In this document: piece after piece, positions 24,250 through 31,828 of the stretch
Layout of the letters: every line of letters begins with the position of its first letter
How positions within the stretch are numbered: the stretch's first letter is position 1
Assembly: GCA_024103175.1 (NCBI GenBank)
Contig: JAGFJE010000071.1
Span: 1-37,253 of the forward strand
Direction of reading: 5' to 3'
Origin: Phaeodactylibacter sp.
GTDB lineage: Bacteria; Bacteroidota; Bacteroidia; Chitinophagales; Saprospiraceae
DNA: 37,253 nt
Made by a program: the position numbers and the translations under genes
Notes under the pieces: model-generated
Seen by the model: only the letters and a program-made list of their open reading frames with translations
Told to the model about the DNA's origin: nothing
Database searches by the model: none

Positions 24250-25590
24250 ATGAAAATCATAATAGCGGGGGCGGGAGATGTGGGTTTTCACCTGGCAGAG
24301 CTGCTGGCTTATGAAAATCAGGATATAGTGCTGATCGACTCCAACCAGGAAGTGTTGGATTATGCCGCCACCCATCTTGATGTAATGACCCTCCGGGGCG
24401 ACTCTTCCTCTATAGATATCCTGGAGCAGGCGGAAGTGGGGCGGGCCAAACTCGTACTGGCGGTGACGACTTCGGAAAAGAATAACCTGGTAACGGCAAT
24501 ACTGGCCAAAAAGATGGGCGCCCGGCAGACGATCGCCCGGGTGAACAACCAGGAATACCTCACCGACTCGGAAAGGCAGCTGTTCCGGGAGCTGGGTATC
24601 GATTCCCTGATCTCTCCCACGCTGCTGGCCGCCGAAGAGATCTACCGCCTGGTCAAGGAGTGTTCCTTTACCGACCTTTTCGAGTTTGAAGAGGGAAAGA
24701 TCAACCTGGTCGGTATCACGCTGGATGAGTACTCGCCCCTGGTCAACAAACAGGTGGTAGATATCCATGGTATAAATACGGACGTCACCCTTCGCCCCAT
24801 CGCCGTATTGCGGGGCCACCGCACCATCATTCCCAGGGGCAACACCATTCTGCGCCGGAATGACCATATCTACTTCATTACTCGAAAGGAGAATATCGAC
24901 CGGCTGATCAATATCGTGGGCAAGAAAAAGATCAGGGCCAAAAATGTAATGATCCTGGGCGGCACTTCTCTCGGCCTGGCCACCGCCCGGCGGTTGGAAT
25001 CCGAATACAACGTCACCCTTATTGAAAAAGACAAAGAGCGTTGTAAAGAGCTTGCCGAACAGCTCAACAATTCACTGGTCATCAATGGAGACACGAGCAA
25101 TATCGACCTGCTGGAGGAGGAGGGCCTCAACCAGATGGACGCCTTCATCGCCCTGACCAACAACTCGGAGACCAATATCATCGCAAGCCTGACGGCCAAG
25201 AACCACGGGGTATACAAAACCATCGCTCAGGTGGAGAATAAGGAATACATCCACATCTCCCAGAATATCGGGGTGGATACCATGATCAATAAGAAGCTCA
25301 TCGCCGCCAACAATATCTTCCGGTTCGTGCGCAAAGGGCAGGTGGAAGCTATCACCAGCCTGCACGGGGTCGACGCGGAGGTCATCGAGTACGTGGTGCA
25401 CAAGAAGAACCAGATCACCAAAAAGCCGTTGAAAGACCTCCATTTCCCGACGACGGCCCTCATCGGAGGGGTTATCCGTGGTGAGGACACCCTGATCCCG
25501 GATGGAGAATTCCAGTTGCAGATCGATGATAAGGTGATCATCTTCGCTTTGCCGGAAGCCATCAACAAGCTCGAACAACTGTTCCACTAG
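24250..25590 (+). CDS. trkA: Trk potassium uptake regulatory subunit TrkA
   Basis: The 446-residue protein is the cytoplasmic NAD-binding subunit that gates the Trk K+ transporter. It has two RCK modules: an N-terminal Rossmann fold starting IIIAGAGDVGFHLAELLAYE with LRGDSS, then a TrkA_C domain (about 140-225), a second Rossmann fold starting VMILGGTSLGLATARRLESE with NGDTSNIDLL, and a second TrkA_C domain to the end. The second GxGxxG is altered to GGTSLG. The stop lies three bases before the trkH start, a tight operon arrangement. The length matches full two-module TrkA proteins. Confidence 0.96.
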   Translation: MKIIIAGAGDVGFHLAELLAYENQDIVLIDSNQEVLDYAATHLDVMTLRGDSSSIDILEQAEVGRAKLVLAVTTSEKNNLVTAILAKKMGARQTIARVNNQEYLTDSERQLFRELGIDSLISPTLLAAEEIYRLVKECSFTDLFEFEEGKINLVGITLDEYSPLVNKQVVDIHGINTDVTLRPIAVLRGHRTIIPRGNTILRRNDHIYFITRKENIDRLINIVGKKKIRAKNVMILGGTSLGLATARRLESEYNVTLIEKDKERCKELAEQLNNSLVINGDTSNIDLLEEEGLNQMDAFIALTNNSETNIIASLTAKNHGVYKTIAQVENKEYIHISQNIGVDTMINKKLIAANNIFRFVRKGQVEAITSLHGVDAEVIEYVVHKKNQITKKPLKDLHFPTTALIGGVIRGEDTLIPDGEFQLQIDDKVIIFALPEAINKLEQLFH

Positions 25591-25593
25591 CCT

Positions 25594-27045
25594 ATGATCA
25601 ACGTACGCCCCATCATCCGCGTCATTGCGGTCCTGCTGATTATTATCGGGGGGTTGATGTTCACAGGTTTGCCTTTTTCCTTTTACTATGATAGTGGAGA
25701 CGCTCTACCCTTGTTCAATTCCGGGCTGATCTGCGTCATTATCGGAATCCTCCTCTGGCTGGTCCGCCTGCCGGGAGGCAACGACATCAAAAAGCGGGAG
25801 GGCTACCTTATCGTCGCCATGGGTTGGTTGTCCATGGTTTCTTTCGGCATGCTGCCCTACCTGCTCAGCGGCGTCATCCCGGATGTGGTGGGCGCTTTTT
25901 TCGAAACCGTTTCCGGCATGACCACTACCGGCGCCTCGGTGCTTAATGACATCGAGGCCGTCCCCGAAGGGATTCTCTACTGGCGCAGCCTCACCCAATG
26001 GATCGGCGGCATGGGCATTATTGTACTTACGGTGGCCATCTTCCCCTTGCTGGGTATCGGCGGTATCGAGCTCTTCGTGGCCGAAGCTCCCGGCCCTACT
26101 TCCGACAAGCTGCACCCCCGCATACAGGAAACGGCCAAGCGCTTGTGGCTCATTTATGTAGCGCTGACCGCCACCCTGACCGTCATCCTATCCCTGGCGG
26201 GCATGAGCTTTTATGAGGCGATCAACCACGCCTTCACCACCATGGCCACCGGCGGGTTTTCTACCAAGAATGCAAGCATGGCCTATTACGATACGCCCCT
26301 GATCCAATACCCCATTACGCTTTTTATGTTTTTTGCCGGGACCAACTATACCGTGATCTACTTTGGCCTTAAAGGCAAATTCAGTAAGGTGTGGGCCAGC
26401 GATGAATTCAAAGCTTATATTTTCATCGTCCTCTTCCTCAGCGCCTTTGTCACCCTGGCCGTCAAAAACAGCACCGGCCTGGGCTGGGAGAAGGCGTTCC
26501 GGGACAGTATTTTTCAGATCGTTTCCATCATCACGACCACCGGCTTCGTATCTGCCGATTACACGGGCTGGAGCAACAGCCTGACCATGCTCTTCTTCGT
26601 GCTGATGTTCCTCGGGGCCAGCGCCGGCTCTACCAGCGGCGGCATTAAGCTGATACGGCACCTGGTGTTTTTCAAGAACTCCTTTCTGGAATTCAAGCGC
26701 ATTCTGCACCCCCGGGCAATCGTGCCCCTGAAGCTCAACGGACAGGTGGTTACCGGCCGTATTCTCACCCACATCATCATCTTCCTGCTGCTGTACCTCA
26801 TGCTTTTCGTCACGGGCGCCATCATCGTTTCGGCTATGGGGCTGGACTTCATGACCGCCATCGGAGCGGTCGCCACCTCGCTGGGCAACGTGGGGCCGGG
26901 CATTGGAGGGGTCGGCCCGGTGGATAACTTCGCCTGGCTGTCGCCCCAGGTGAAATTTTTCCTGTCTATCCTGATGCTGCTCGGGCGGCTGGAGTTGTTT
27001 ACCATTTTGGTATTGTTTACCCCTTATTTCTGGAAGTCCAATTAG
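25594..27045 (+). CDS. trkH: Trk potassium uptake membrane subunit TrkH
   Basis: The 483-residue inner-membrane protein forms the K+ pathway of the Trk system. It has about ten to twelve hydrophobic segments and the four P-loop selectivity filters of the family: around VSGMTTTGASVL, FTTMATGGFST, IITTTGFVSADYT and ATSLGNVGPG. Also typical is RSLTQWIGGMGIIVL, and GASAGSTSGGIKLIR forms the intramembrane loop region. ATG at 25594 follows trkA by three bases, so it is translated from the same mRNA. Transport is driven by the membrane potential with TrkA gating. Confidence 0.96.
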   Translation: MINVRPIIRVIAVLLIIIGGLMFTGLPFSFYYDSGDALPLFNSGLICVIIGILLWLVRLPGGNDIKKREGYLIVAMGWLSMVSFGMLPYLLSGVIPDVVGAFFETVSGMTTTGASVLNDIEAVPEGILYWRSLTQWIGGMGIIVLTVAIFPLLGIGGIELFVAEAPGPTSDKLHPRIQETAKRLWLIYVALTATLTVILSLAGMSFYEAINHAFTTMATGGFSTKNASMAYYDTPLIQYPITLFMFFAGTNYTVIYFGLKGKFSKVWASDEFKAYIFIVLFLSAFVTLAVKNSTGLGWEKAFRDSIFQIVSIITTTGFVSADYTGWSNSLTMLFFVLMFLGASAGSTSGGIKLIRHLVFFKNSFLEFKRILHPRAIVPLKLNGQVVTGRILTHIIIFLLLYLMLFVTGAIIVSAMGLDFMTAIGAVATSLGNVGPGIGGVGPVDNFAWLSPQVKFFLSILMLLGRLELFTILVLFTPYFWKSN

Positions 27046-27093
27046 TTTTTTCGATTCCTTCCATTCTGCTACCTTTATATACTGCCAGCACAT

Positions 27094-27101
27094 TACCTTT
27101 G
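27094..27101 (+). promoter_or_regulatory. Bacteroidota-type -7 box for mtnA
   Basis: TACCTTTG matches TAnnTTTG exactly and lies 18 bases before the mtnA ATG at 27120, implying a very short leader. It overlaps an alternative TTG start (27099), which argues for the ATG. A second near match, TACCTTTA, lies at 27069-27076. Confidence 0.5.
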
Positions 27102-27119
27102 TCAAAAAGGGCTGTTTAT

Positions 27120-28232
27120 ATGCAGATCAACGGTAAGCACTACCGAACCATTTGGCTAAAGGAGGGAGATGAGCCTACCGTTCAGGTTATCGACCAGCGC
27201 AGGCTTCCCCATGCTTTTGTCATTGAGGACCTGAAGACCATAGAGGACTTTGCCCGCGCCATCCGGGAGATGCATGTGCGGGGAGCCCCCCTCATCGGCG
27301 CTACCGCCGCCTATGGGCTCTACAACGCCCTTTATCACGCGCCGGCGGACAAACGCCGGCTGAACAAATACATTCGCGAGGCAGCTGACCAACTGCTGAA
27401 TACCCGCCCAACGGCCATCAACCTGGCCCACGCCGTCGACAGGGTCATGAAAGCGATCGAGCCTGCTGAAGAGGCAGGAGACATGGTGCAGCTGGCCCTG
27501 CAAACAGCCGACGCCATTGCCGAAGAGAGCGTCGAGCACTGCCGGTCCATCGGCGAACACGGCCTGGAGATCATCCAAAAGATCAGCAAAAAAAAGAAAG
27601 GCGAACCGGTTAATATTCTCACCCACTGCAATGCCGGATGGCTGGCCTGTATCGACTACGGTACCGCCACCGCCCCCATCTACGCCGCCCACAACGCCGG
27701 CATCCCGGTCCATGTATGGGTTGATGAAACCCGCCCCCGAAACCAGGGCGCCAACATCACCGCCTATGAACTCCTCCATCAGGGCGTGCCCCATACCGTC
27801 ATCACCGACAACGCCGGCGGCCACCTCATGCAGCACGGCATGGTAGACCTGGTGATCGTCGGCAGCGACCGCACTACCCTGCGCGGAGACGTGGCCAACA
27901 AGATCGGCACCTATCTCAAAGCGCTGGCCGCCAGAGACAACAGGGTCCCGTTCTACGTCGCACTGCCTTCCTCTTCCTTCGACTGGTCTTTGAATGATGG
28001 CATCAAAGAGATCCCGATCGAAGAACGCGACCCCGAAGAGGTGCGCTACGTCCACGGCTGGTTCAACGGAAAGATTTACAAGGTGCTTATTACTCCACAG
28101 AACAGCCAGGCCGCCAATTACGCTTTTGATGTGACGCCCGCCTATCTGGTCACTGGCCTGATTACGGAACGTGGGGTATGCAAGGCTTCGAGGAGAGGAA
28201 TACAGAAGTTGTTTCCGGAGGCGGGGAAGTGA
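27120..28232 (+). CDS. mtnA: S-methyl-5-thioribose-1-phosphate isomerase
   Basis: MtnA converts methylthioribose-1-phosphate to methylthioribulose-1-phosphate in the methionine salvage pathway, in the cytoplasm. The 370-residue protein shows family motifs in order: the N-terminal YRTIWL, MHVRGAPLIGATAAYG, RPTAINLAHAVDRVM, the active-site Cys in THCNAGWLACIDYGTA, WVDETRPRNQGA and the catalytic Asp in VGSDRTTLRGDVANKIGTY. ATG at 27120 is used; a TTG seven codons upstream overlaps the likely promoter. No other salvage genes are in the window, so mtnA stands alone here. A role on ribose phosphates in related eIF2B-like proteins is less likely given these motifs. Confidence 0.95.
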   Translation: MQINGKHYRTIWLKEGDEPTVQVIDQRRLPHAFVIEDLKTIEDFARAIREMHVRGAPLIGATAAYGLYNALYHAPADKRRLNKYIREAADQLLNTRPTAINLAHAVDRVMKAIEPAEEAGDMVQLALQTADAIAEESVEHCRSIGEHGLEIIQKISKKKKGEPVNILTHCNAGWLACIDYGTATAPIYAAHNAGIPVHVWVDETRPRNQGANITAYELLHQGVPHTVITDNAGGHLMQHGMVDLVIVGSDRTTLRGDVANKIGTYLKALAARDNRVPFYVALPSSSFDWSLNDGIKEIPIEERDPEEVRYVHGWFNGKIYKVLITPQNSQAANYAFDVTPAYLVTGLITERGVCKASRRGIQKLFPEAGK

Positions 28233-28615
28233 GGGAGGGGGTTATGGTTGAATTGTTCGATCGTTTGATGGTTCCAGGGCCGGAGCGTTAGCGGCCCGAA
28301 AAGGCCACTTGCAAGCCCTGTTGTTCGATGGCTGGCTGGTTTTATTGTTTATAATGTGCTGAGAGCCTTACCCTGCCCCAAAGGCTACCTCATTCCAGGC
28401 CTTAAGAAACAGCGACGCCCGCCCGGGCGCATTTTTGAAGGCCTTCTTATTTCCTGGAGGATCCCTCAAAAATACGCGGAAGGGCGGGCGAAGGTACGAT
28501 ATACTAGCAGTTATTTTTTGGCGTTTATTTTCGGTAATGCGAAAGTGCTTTTGCCCTTATTGGGCGGACACCTGCGATCGGGACATACGGCTTGTACAGG
28601 ATGGCCACGGCTAGG
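28233..28615. other. gene-free gap before the antirepressor-like gene
   Basis: No gene is supported here. The start (about 28245-28275) contains gaattgttcgatcgtttgat, a relative of the degenerate words at 23616-23655. The middle holds a large inverted repeat, listed separately. The remaining sequence towards 28615 shows no promoter or RNA that I can recognise. Confidence 0.45.
28416..28490. repeat. large GC-rich imperfect inverted repeat
   Basis: Arm 28416-28438 (cgcccgccc...atttttga) and arm 28466-28490 (tcaaaaat...gggcgggcg) are inverted copies with a two-base length difference and a few mismatches, separated by 27 bases. It would form a stable stem if transcribed. It could be a terminator, a small mobile palindrome (MITE-like) or an excision site. 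Confidence 0.6.
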
Positions 28616-29425
28616 TCACTGCCACACGCTCAGCCGCCCGTTGCGCTCGAAGGCCTTAAGTTCATTGACGAGCTGGTCGTTGGCGTCAGGAGCGAAGAGA
28701 GAGGCTTGCTGGCGGTCGTCGAAGATCTCAATGTTGAGCTCTTTGGCGAAAGCTTTGGCCAGGTCGCCCAGGTTGCGGGCATAGCGTTCGCTTTTGCCCA
28801 TGGCCATGAACAGGTCGATCACCCCGGTGCGGACCATCTCGTACTTATCCACCTGCATGAGCATCTGCCGCTGGGTCTTCCCCCGGACGTTCTTACCCAG
28901 GTGCTGCAGCTTGCGGCGCAGCTTTTCAATGGAATACCCCATTACTTCAGCCCGGTGTTTCCACCAGTTGCTGCCGCTGCCACCGTTGCGGGCTTCGTAC
29001 ACCTTGAGGTGGCTCTTTTCGGCAGCCTCCTGACAGGAGACCATGCCCATGGCTTTAGCCAGTTCCAGCACATTGAGCACCTGCTCTTTGGTGAGCAGCT
29101 CACCATTATCCACCTGTTCTTCCAGGGAGAAAAGATACTTGGCGTACTTCTGCTTCACCTTACTTTTGGAGTTGAGGGTGATCAGCTTGGCCAATTCCAC
29201 GGACAAGTAGTAATCCTTAACGATGGAGTTGCCCTTCGCCTTTCGGTTGGCAAAGTCCTGCATTTTCACCGGCTTCCGGATGCCGTCCTTAAACTCGTAT
29301 ACATCGGTCAGCCAGCGTTTTATATTGGTGGGGTAGTGGTGGTCCGGCAGTTGCAAAACCTGGTGCAGCTGAGTCGCTGCGACTACCTTTGTTCCCTTTT
29401 TGCTGATATAAACCTGAAGTACCAT
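28616..29425 (-). CDS. phage antirepressor-like (AntA/AntB-type) protein
   Basis: The 269-residue protein begins with a region like the AntA/AntB antirepressor domain: TKVVAATQLHQVLQLPDHHY, a Trp/Asp-containing segment KRWLTDVYEF, then DYYLSVELAKLITLNSKSKV and KYAKYLFSLEEQV (about residues 12-105). In phages such domains precede a DNA- or protein-binding C-terminus and relieve lysogenic repression. The C-terminal part here (about 110-269) is helical and basic (SIEKLRRKLQHLGK) with no family I can name. There are no phage structural, integrase or repressor genes nearby, so it is a lone gene, possibly domesticated. It is bordered by A/T-rich DNA on its 5' side and a large palindrome on its 3' side. 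Confidence 0.6.
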   Translation of the reverse strand: MVLQVYISKKGTKVVAATQLHQVLQLPDHHYPTNIKRWLTDVYEFKDGIRKPVKMQDFANRKAKGNSIVKDYYLSVELAKLITLNSKSKVKQKYAKYLFSLEEQVDNGELLTKEQVLNVLELAKAMGMVSCQEAAEKSHLKVYEARNGGSGSNWWKHRAEVMGYSIEKLRRKLQHLGKNVRGKTQRQMLMQVDKYEMVRTGVIDLFMAMGKSERYARNLGDLAKAFAKELNIEIFDDRQQASLFAPDANDQLVNELKAFERNGRLSVWQ

Positions 29426-29835
29426 GATATAAAGGATAATGGTTACGCTTACAAATTTGCACTTTTTGTTTTAATTAAGCAAGTAATAAAACAAAAATTT
29501 TTAAATAAATTCTTCAGCGTTTCAAGTGTATGCAGGGCGAGCTCAGTAAATTTAGGGGCAAGGCATTAACTTTCAGCCGGTTAACATAAAAACAAAGAGC
29601 AGGCCGGAGCAGTTCCAACAGCCTGTTGGTTTTTATCCACAAACCCCAAACAAACTAAAACATTTTTATTTAATCAAAATAATGACAAACCTGGCCCTGT
29701 AGAGAATGATAATGCAGGAGAGGTGCGGGAAATAAAAGAAGTACGGTAGCTGGAATGGGGGAATGCAGTAGGAAAGCGGTGGAAATGCCCATCTGGGTTC
29801 ATTGCCACGTATTCCTACTGTATTTCCATATATTT
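29426..29835. other. A/T-rich gene-free region
   Basis: The first 70 bases are A/T-rich and probably hold the promoter of the antirepressor-like gene. The rest has no credible gene; a 66-codon minus-strand frame (29666-29866) is mostly translated repeat. Repeats at its right end are listed separately. Confidence 0.45.
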
Positions 29836-29853
29836 CTACGTATTTCCACCGCT
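29775..29853. repeat. inverted repeat with internal GGAAATA-type iterations
   Basis: agcggtggaaat (29775-29786) and atttccaccgct (29842-29853) are perfect 12-base inverted copies. Between them the minus strand carries spaced variants of ggaaata (ggaaatacg, agaaatat, ggaaatac, ggaatacg). The element overlaps the 3' end of the DNA glycosylase gene and supplies its TAG stop (29836-29838). Confidence 0.6.
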
Positions 29854-30531
29854 CTTTTTCAACCACTTCATCCCCTCCCGTTTCGTCAGCGGCGCCAGAT
29901 CCGGATGGCTTTCGATAAAAGCCGTTACCCCATCCGCATCGGTTTTGGAATACTGCCGCAGCGCCCAGCCGGCGGCTTTCTGAATGAAGAACTCATCAGA
30001 TCCCTTCAATTCCAGGATGTACCGGAACAAAAGCTCAGCGTCGGTTCTGTCCTTGTACAGGAGTTGAAAGAGGAGGCAAACCCGCTGCAGCCATATATTG
30101 CCGGAGGCCATCCAGCGTTCGGTAACGGGCAGAATAAGGTGGGGGTGCTTTTTAAAGTGAATACCCACCAGCTTGGCCAGCCAGTCGACGGTGTCCCACC
30201 AGGAGCGGGTGGTGATCAGTTCCTCGAAGAGGCCGATGAACTCCTCCGGCAGTTTTTTCTGTACTTTTTGCACCATTTCCAGGGCGAAGTAGTTCACTTC
30301 CCGGTATTCGTCGTTCATGCACAGGCGCGCCAGGGTTTTGAGTTCCTCTCCTTCCGGGATACCCTTGTCGGCGAAGATCTTTTTAGAGAGGGCAGATACT
30401 TCCGGCGACTTCAGGCCGTAGTATTCGAACTGGCGGCGCATGTAGGCCATCTGGCCTTCGGCTCGTTCCGGGTCACCGGCTGCCTGGAACAGGGATTTGA
30501 CGTGGTGGTGGTATTCGCGTGGATTGAGCAT
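29836..30531 (-). CDS. AlkD-like DNA alkylation repair protein
   Basis: The 231-residue protein belongs to the AlkC/AlkD HEAT-like-repeat DNA glycosylase family, which removes alkylated bases from DNA. It starts with a typical helix (REYHHHVKSLFQAAGDPERA), has MAYMRRQFEYYGL, and shows SWWDTVDWLAKLVG, the family's Trp/Asp active-site region, followed by WLQRVCLLFQLLY and IQKAAGWALRQY. The start at 30529-30531 (MLNPREY) gives the normal N-terminus; two upstream ATGs are less likely. The last residues (KSGGNT) are encoded by an intergenic repeat, so the natural C-terminus may have been slightly changed. The gene is monocistronic. Confidence 0.9.
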   Translation of the reverse strand: MLNPREYHHHVKSLFQAAGDPERAEGQMAYMRRQFEYYGLKSPEVSALSKKIFADKGIPEGEELKTLARLCMNDEYREVNYFALEMVQKVQKKLPEEFIGLFEELITTRSWWDTVDWLAKLVGIHFKKHPHLILPVTERWMASGNIWLQRVCLLFQLLYKDRTDAELLFRYILELKGSDEFFIQKAAGWALRQYSKTDADGVTAFIESHPDLAPLTKREGMKWLKKSGGNT

Positions 30532-30708
30532 GTTAAACCTTTTAGCCTGCATACAAGTTGTGCCAGTTAATTTTCCCAACGCCCTGAATTTGGGCATCCC
30601 CGCGCCGCCTCCCGGCCTCCTGAAGGAGGTGCAGCCCCCCCCATGCCCAATTTCCGGGGTTTCGTCAAAACTAGCACAATGAGCAGTTTAATTTTTTTTA
30701 CATCCTCT

Positions 30709-30745
30709 CGCTTCCATGCATATCCATATATTTCCCCTTTTCAGC
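30709..30745. repeat. GGAAATATATGG-type repeat upstream of the DNA glycosylase gene
   Basis: The minus strand reads ggggaaatatatggatatgc followed by atggaagcga, similar in wording to the repeat at 29775-29853. The two copies therefore bracket the AlkD-like gene. The rest of 30532-30759 has no gene; cctcctgaaggagg (30616-30629) is a short GC palindrome. Confidence 0.4.
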
Positions 30746-30759
30746 AGGGATGTATAAAA

Positions 30760-31692
30760 TCAGTATCCTTTCTTCCTATCAACTTCAAAAAGCAATTCCT
30801 TCCCCTCCTTCCACCGCCGGTAGTTCTCCGCGATGATCTTCGCTGCATTCTCCTGGTTGGTGATGCTGGCGGCGTGGGGGGTGATCACGATGCCGGGATG
30901 CTGCCAGAAGGGGTGCTCTTTGGGTAGAGGCTCTTCTTTGAAAACGTCCAGCCAGGCTTCGCGGATGTAACCTTCCTGCATGGCTTTCAGCAGGCCTTCT
31001 TCCTCCAGGTGGGCGCCGCGGGCCACGTTGATGAGGAAAGATCCTTTGGGCATGTGCCGGAAAAGATCGTAGTTGAGGATGCCTTCCGTGGCGGCCGTGC
31101 GGGGCAGCAGGCAGATGAGCAGGTTAACCTGGCGGACGAAACCAGCCAGCGTGGCCTCGCCCGCGTGCAGGCAGCGTACGCCCGAAATGTTCTTCGGGCT
31201 CTGGCTGTAGCCCAGCGCCTCAAAGCCCAGGCTTGCCAGTGAGGCGGCGATGCTGCCCCCCAGGGCGCCCAGCCCCAGCATGCCGATCCGCAGCGGGAGC
31301 TCGATATGCGCCGGTTTTTCCCAGCGCCCTTCCTGCTGGTTGTTCTGGTAGAAACGCAACTGCTTATGGATATTCAGCACGGCCATCAGCACGTAATTGC
31401 GCATGGAGGTGGTGAGGCTTTCGTCGACGATACGGGTGATCCGAAGGCCGGCGGGCAGAGTGGCGTCATGGAGGATGTGCTCTACCCCGGCGCCGAGGGA
31501 GCTTACCAGTTCGAGGTTGGGAAAGGCCCGCAGGACTCTCGGCGGGTGCTTCCACACTACGGCCATTTCCACCCATTCCGGCTTGGGGATGTGGGGGTAG
31601 ATCCAGACGGGGGTGGCGCCCCGAAGTTCAGCTTCGATGTGGCGCTGGAGGAGCTTCACATCCCGGTCCGTGACGATAAGGACGATAGACAT
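30760..31692 (-). CDS. D-2-hydroxyacid dehydrogenase (glyoxylate/hydroxypyruvate reductase type)
   Basis: The 310-residue cytoplasmic NAD(P)H-dependent enzyme fits the GhrA-like branch of D-isomer 2-hydroxyacid dehydrogenases. The catalytic domain contains SLGAGVEHIL and the Rossmann loop GMLGLGALGGSIA. The catalytic Arg is in INVARGAHLEE, the Glu in DVFKEEPLP, and the His in ITPHAASIT. The likely substrates are glyoxylate, hydroxypyruvate or similar 2-keto acids. The start at 31690-31692 (MSIVLIV) begins the first beta strand; the longer frame to 31752 would translate palindromic intergenic DNA. It is in the same direction as the next upstream gene, but 136 bases of repeat-rich DNA separate them. 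Confidence 0.92.
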   Translation of the reverse strand: MSIVLIVTDRDVKLLQRHIEAELRGATPVWIYPHIPKPEWVEMAVVWKHPPRVLRAFPNLELVSSLGAGVEHILHDATLPAGLRITRIVDESLTTSMRNYVLMAVLNIHKQLRFYQNNQQEGRWEKPAHIELPLRIGMLGLGALGGSIAASLASLGFEALGYSQSPKNISGVRCLHAGEATLAGFVRQVNLLICLLPRTAATEGILNYDLFRHMPKGSFLINVARGAHLEEEGLLKAMQEGYIREAWLDVFKEEPLPKEHPFWQHPGIVITPHAASITNQENAAKIIAENYRRWKEGKELLFEVDRKKGY

Positions 31693-31740
31693 AGTCGATT
31701 TTTGTGTAACTATTCTCCCATAGAACACATCAGGCATTTT

Positions 31741-31802
31741 CACATAGGCCACAATAGTTACGGCCTATGTGCACTATTGTGAAAAACCTATGCGCCTATG
31801 TG
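31741..31802. repeat. nested palindromes and CCTATGTG iterations
   Basis: cacataggcc (31741-31750) pairs with ggcctatgtg (31762-31771). Overlapping it, cacaatagt (31750-31758) pairs with actattgtg (31773-31781). The octamer cctatg(t/c)g occurs at 31764, 31787 and 31795. Two interlocked stems cannot form together, which suggests either alternative RNA folds or clustered protein-binding sites in the leader of the dehydrogenase gene. Confidence 0.6.
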
Positions 31803-31828
31803 TTTCCAATATAGGCCGAAAAAAGCTC

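Noticed and set aside
29666-29866. 66-codon minus-strand ORF
   Set aside because: Half of it is the translated GGAAATA repeat and the rest is hydrophobic low-complexity sequence.
28616-31802. A prophage or complete mobile element around the antirepressor and the palindromes
   Set aside because: No integrase, transposase, structural phage gene or paired attachment sites are visible; the neighbouring genes are ordinary metabolic or repair genes.
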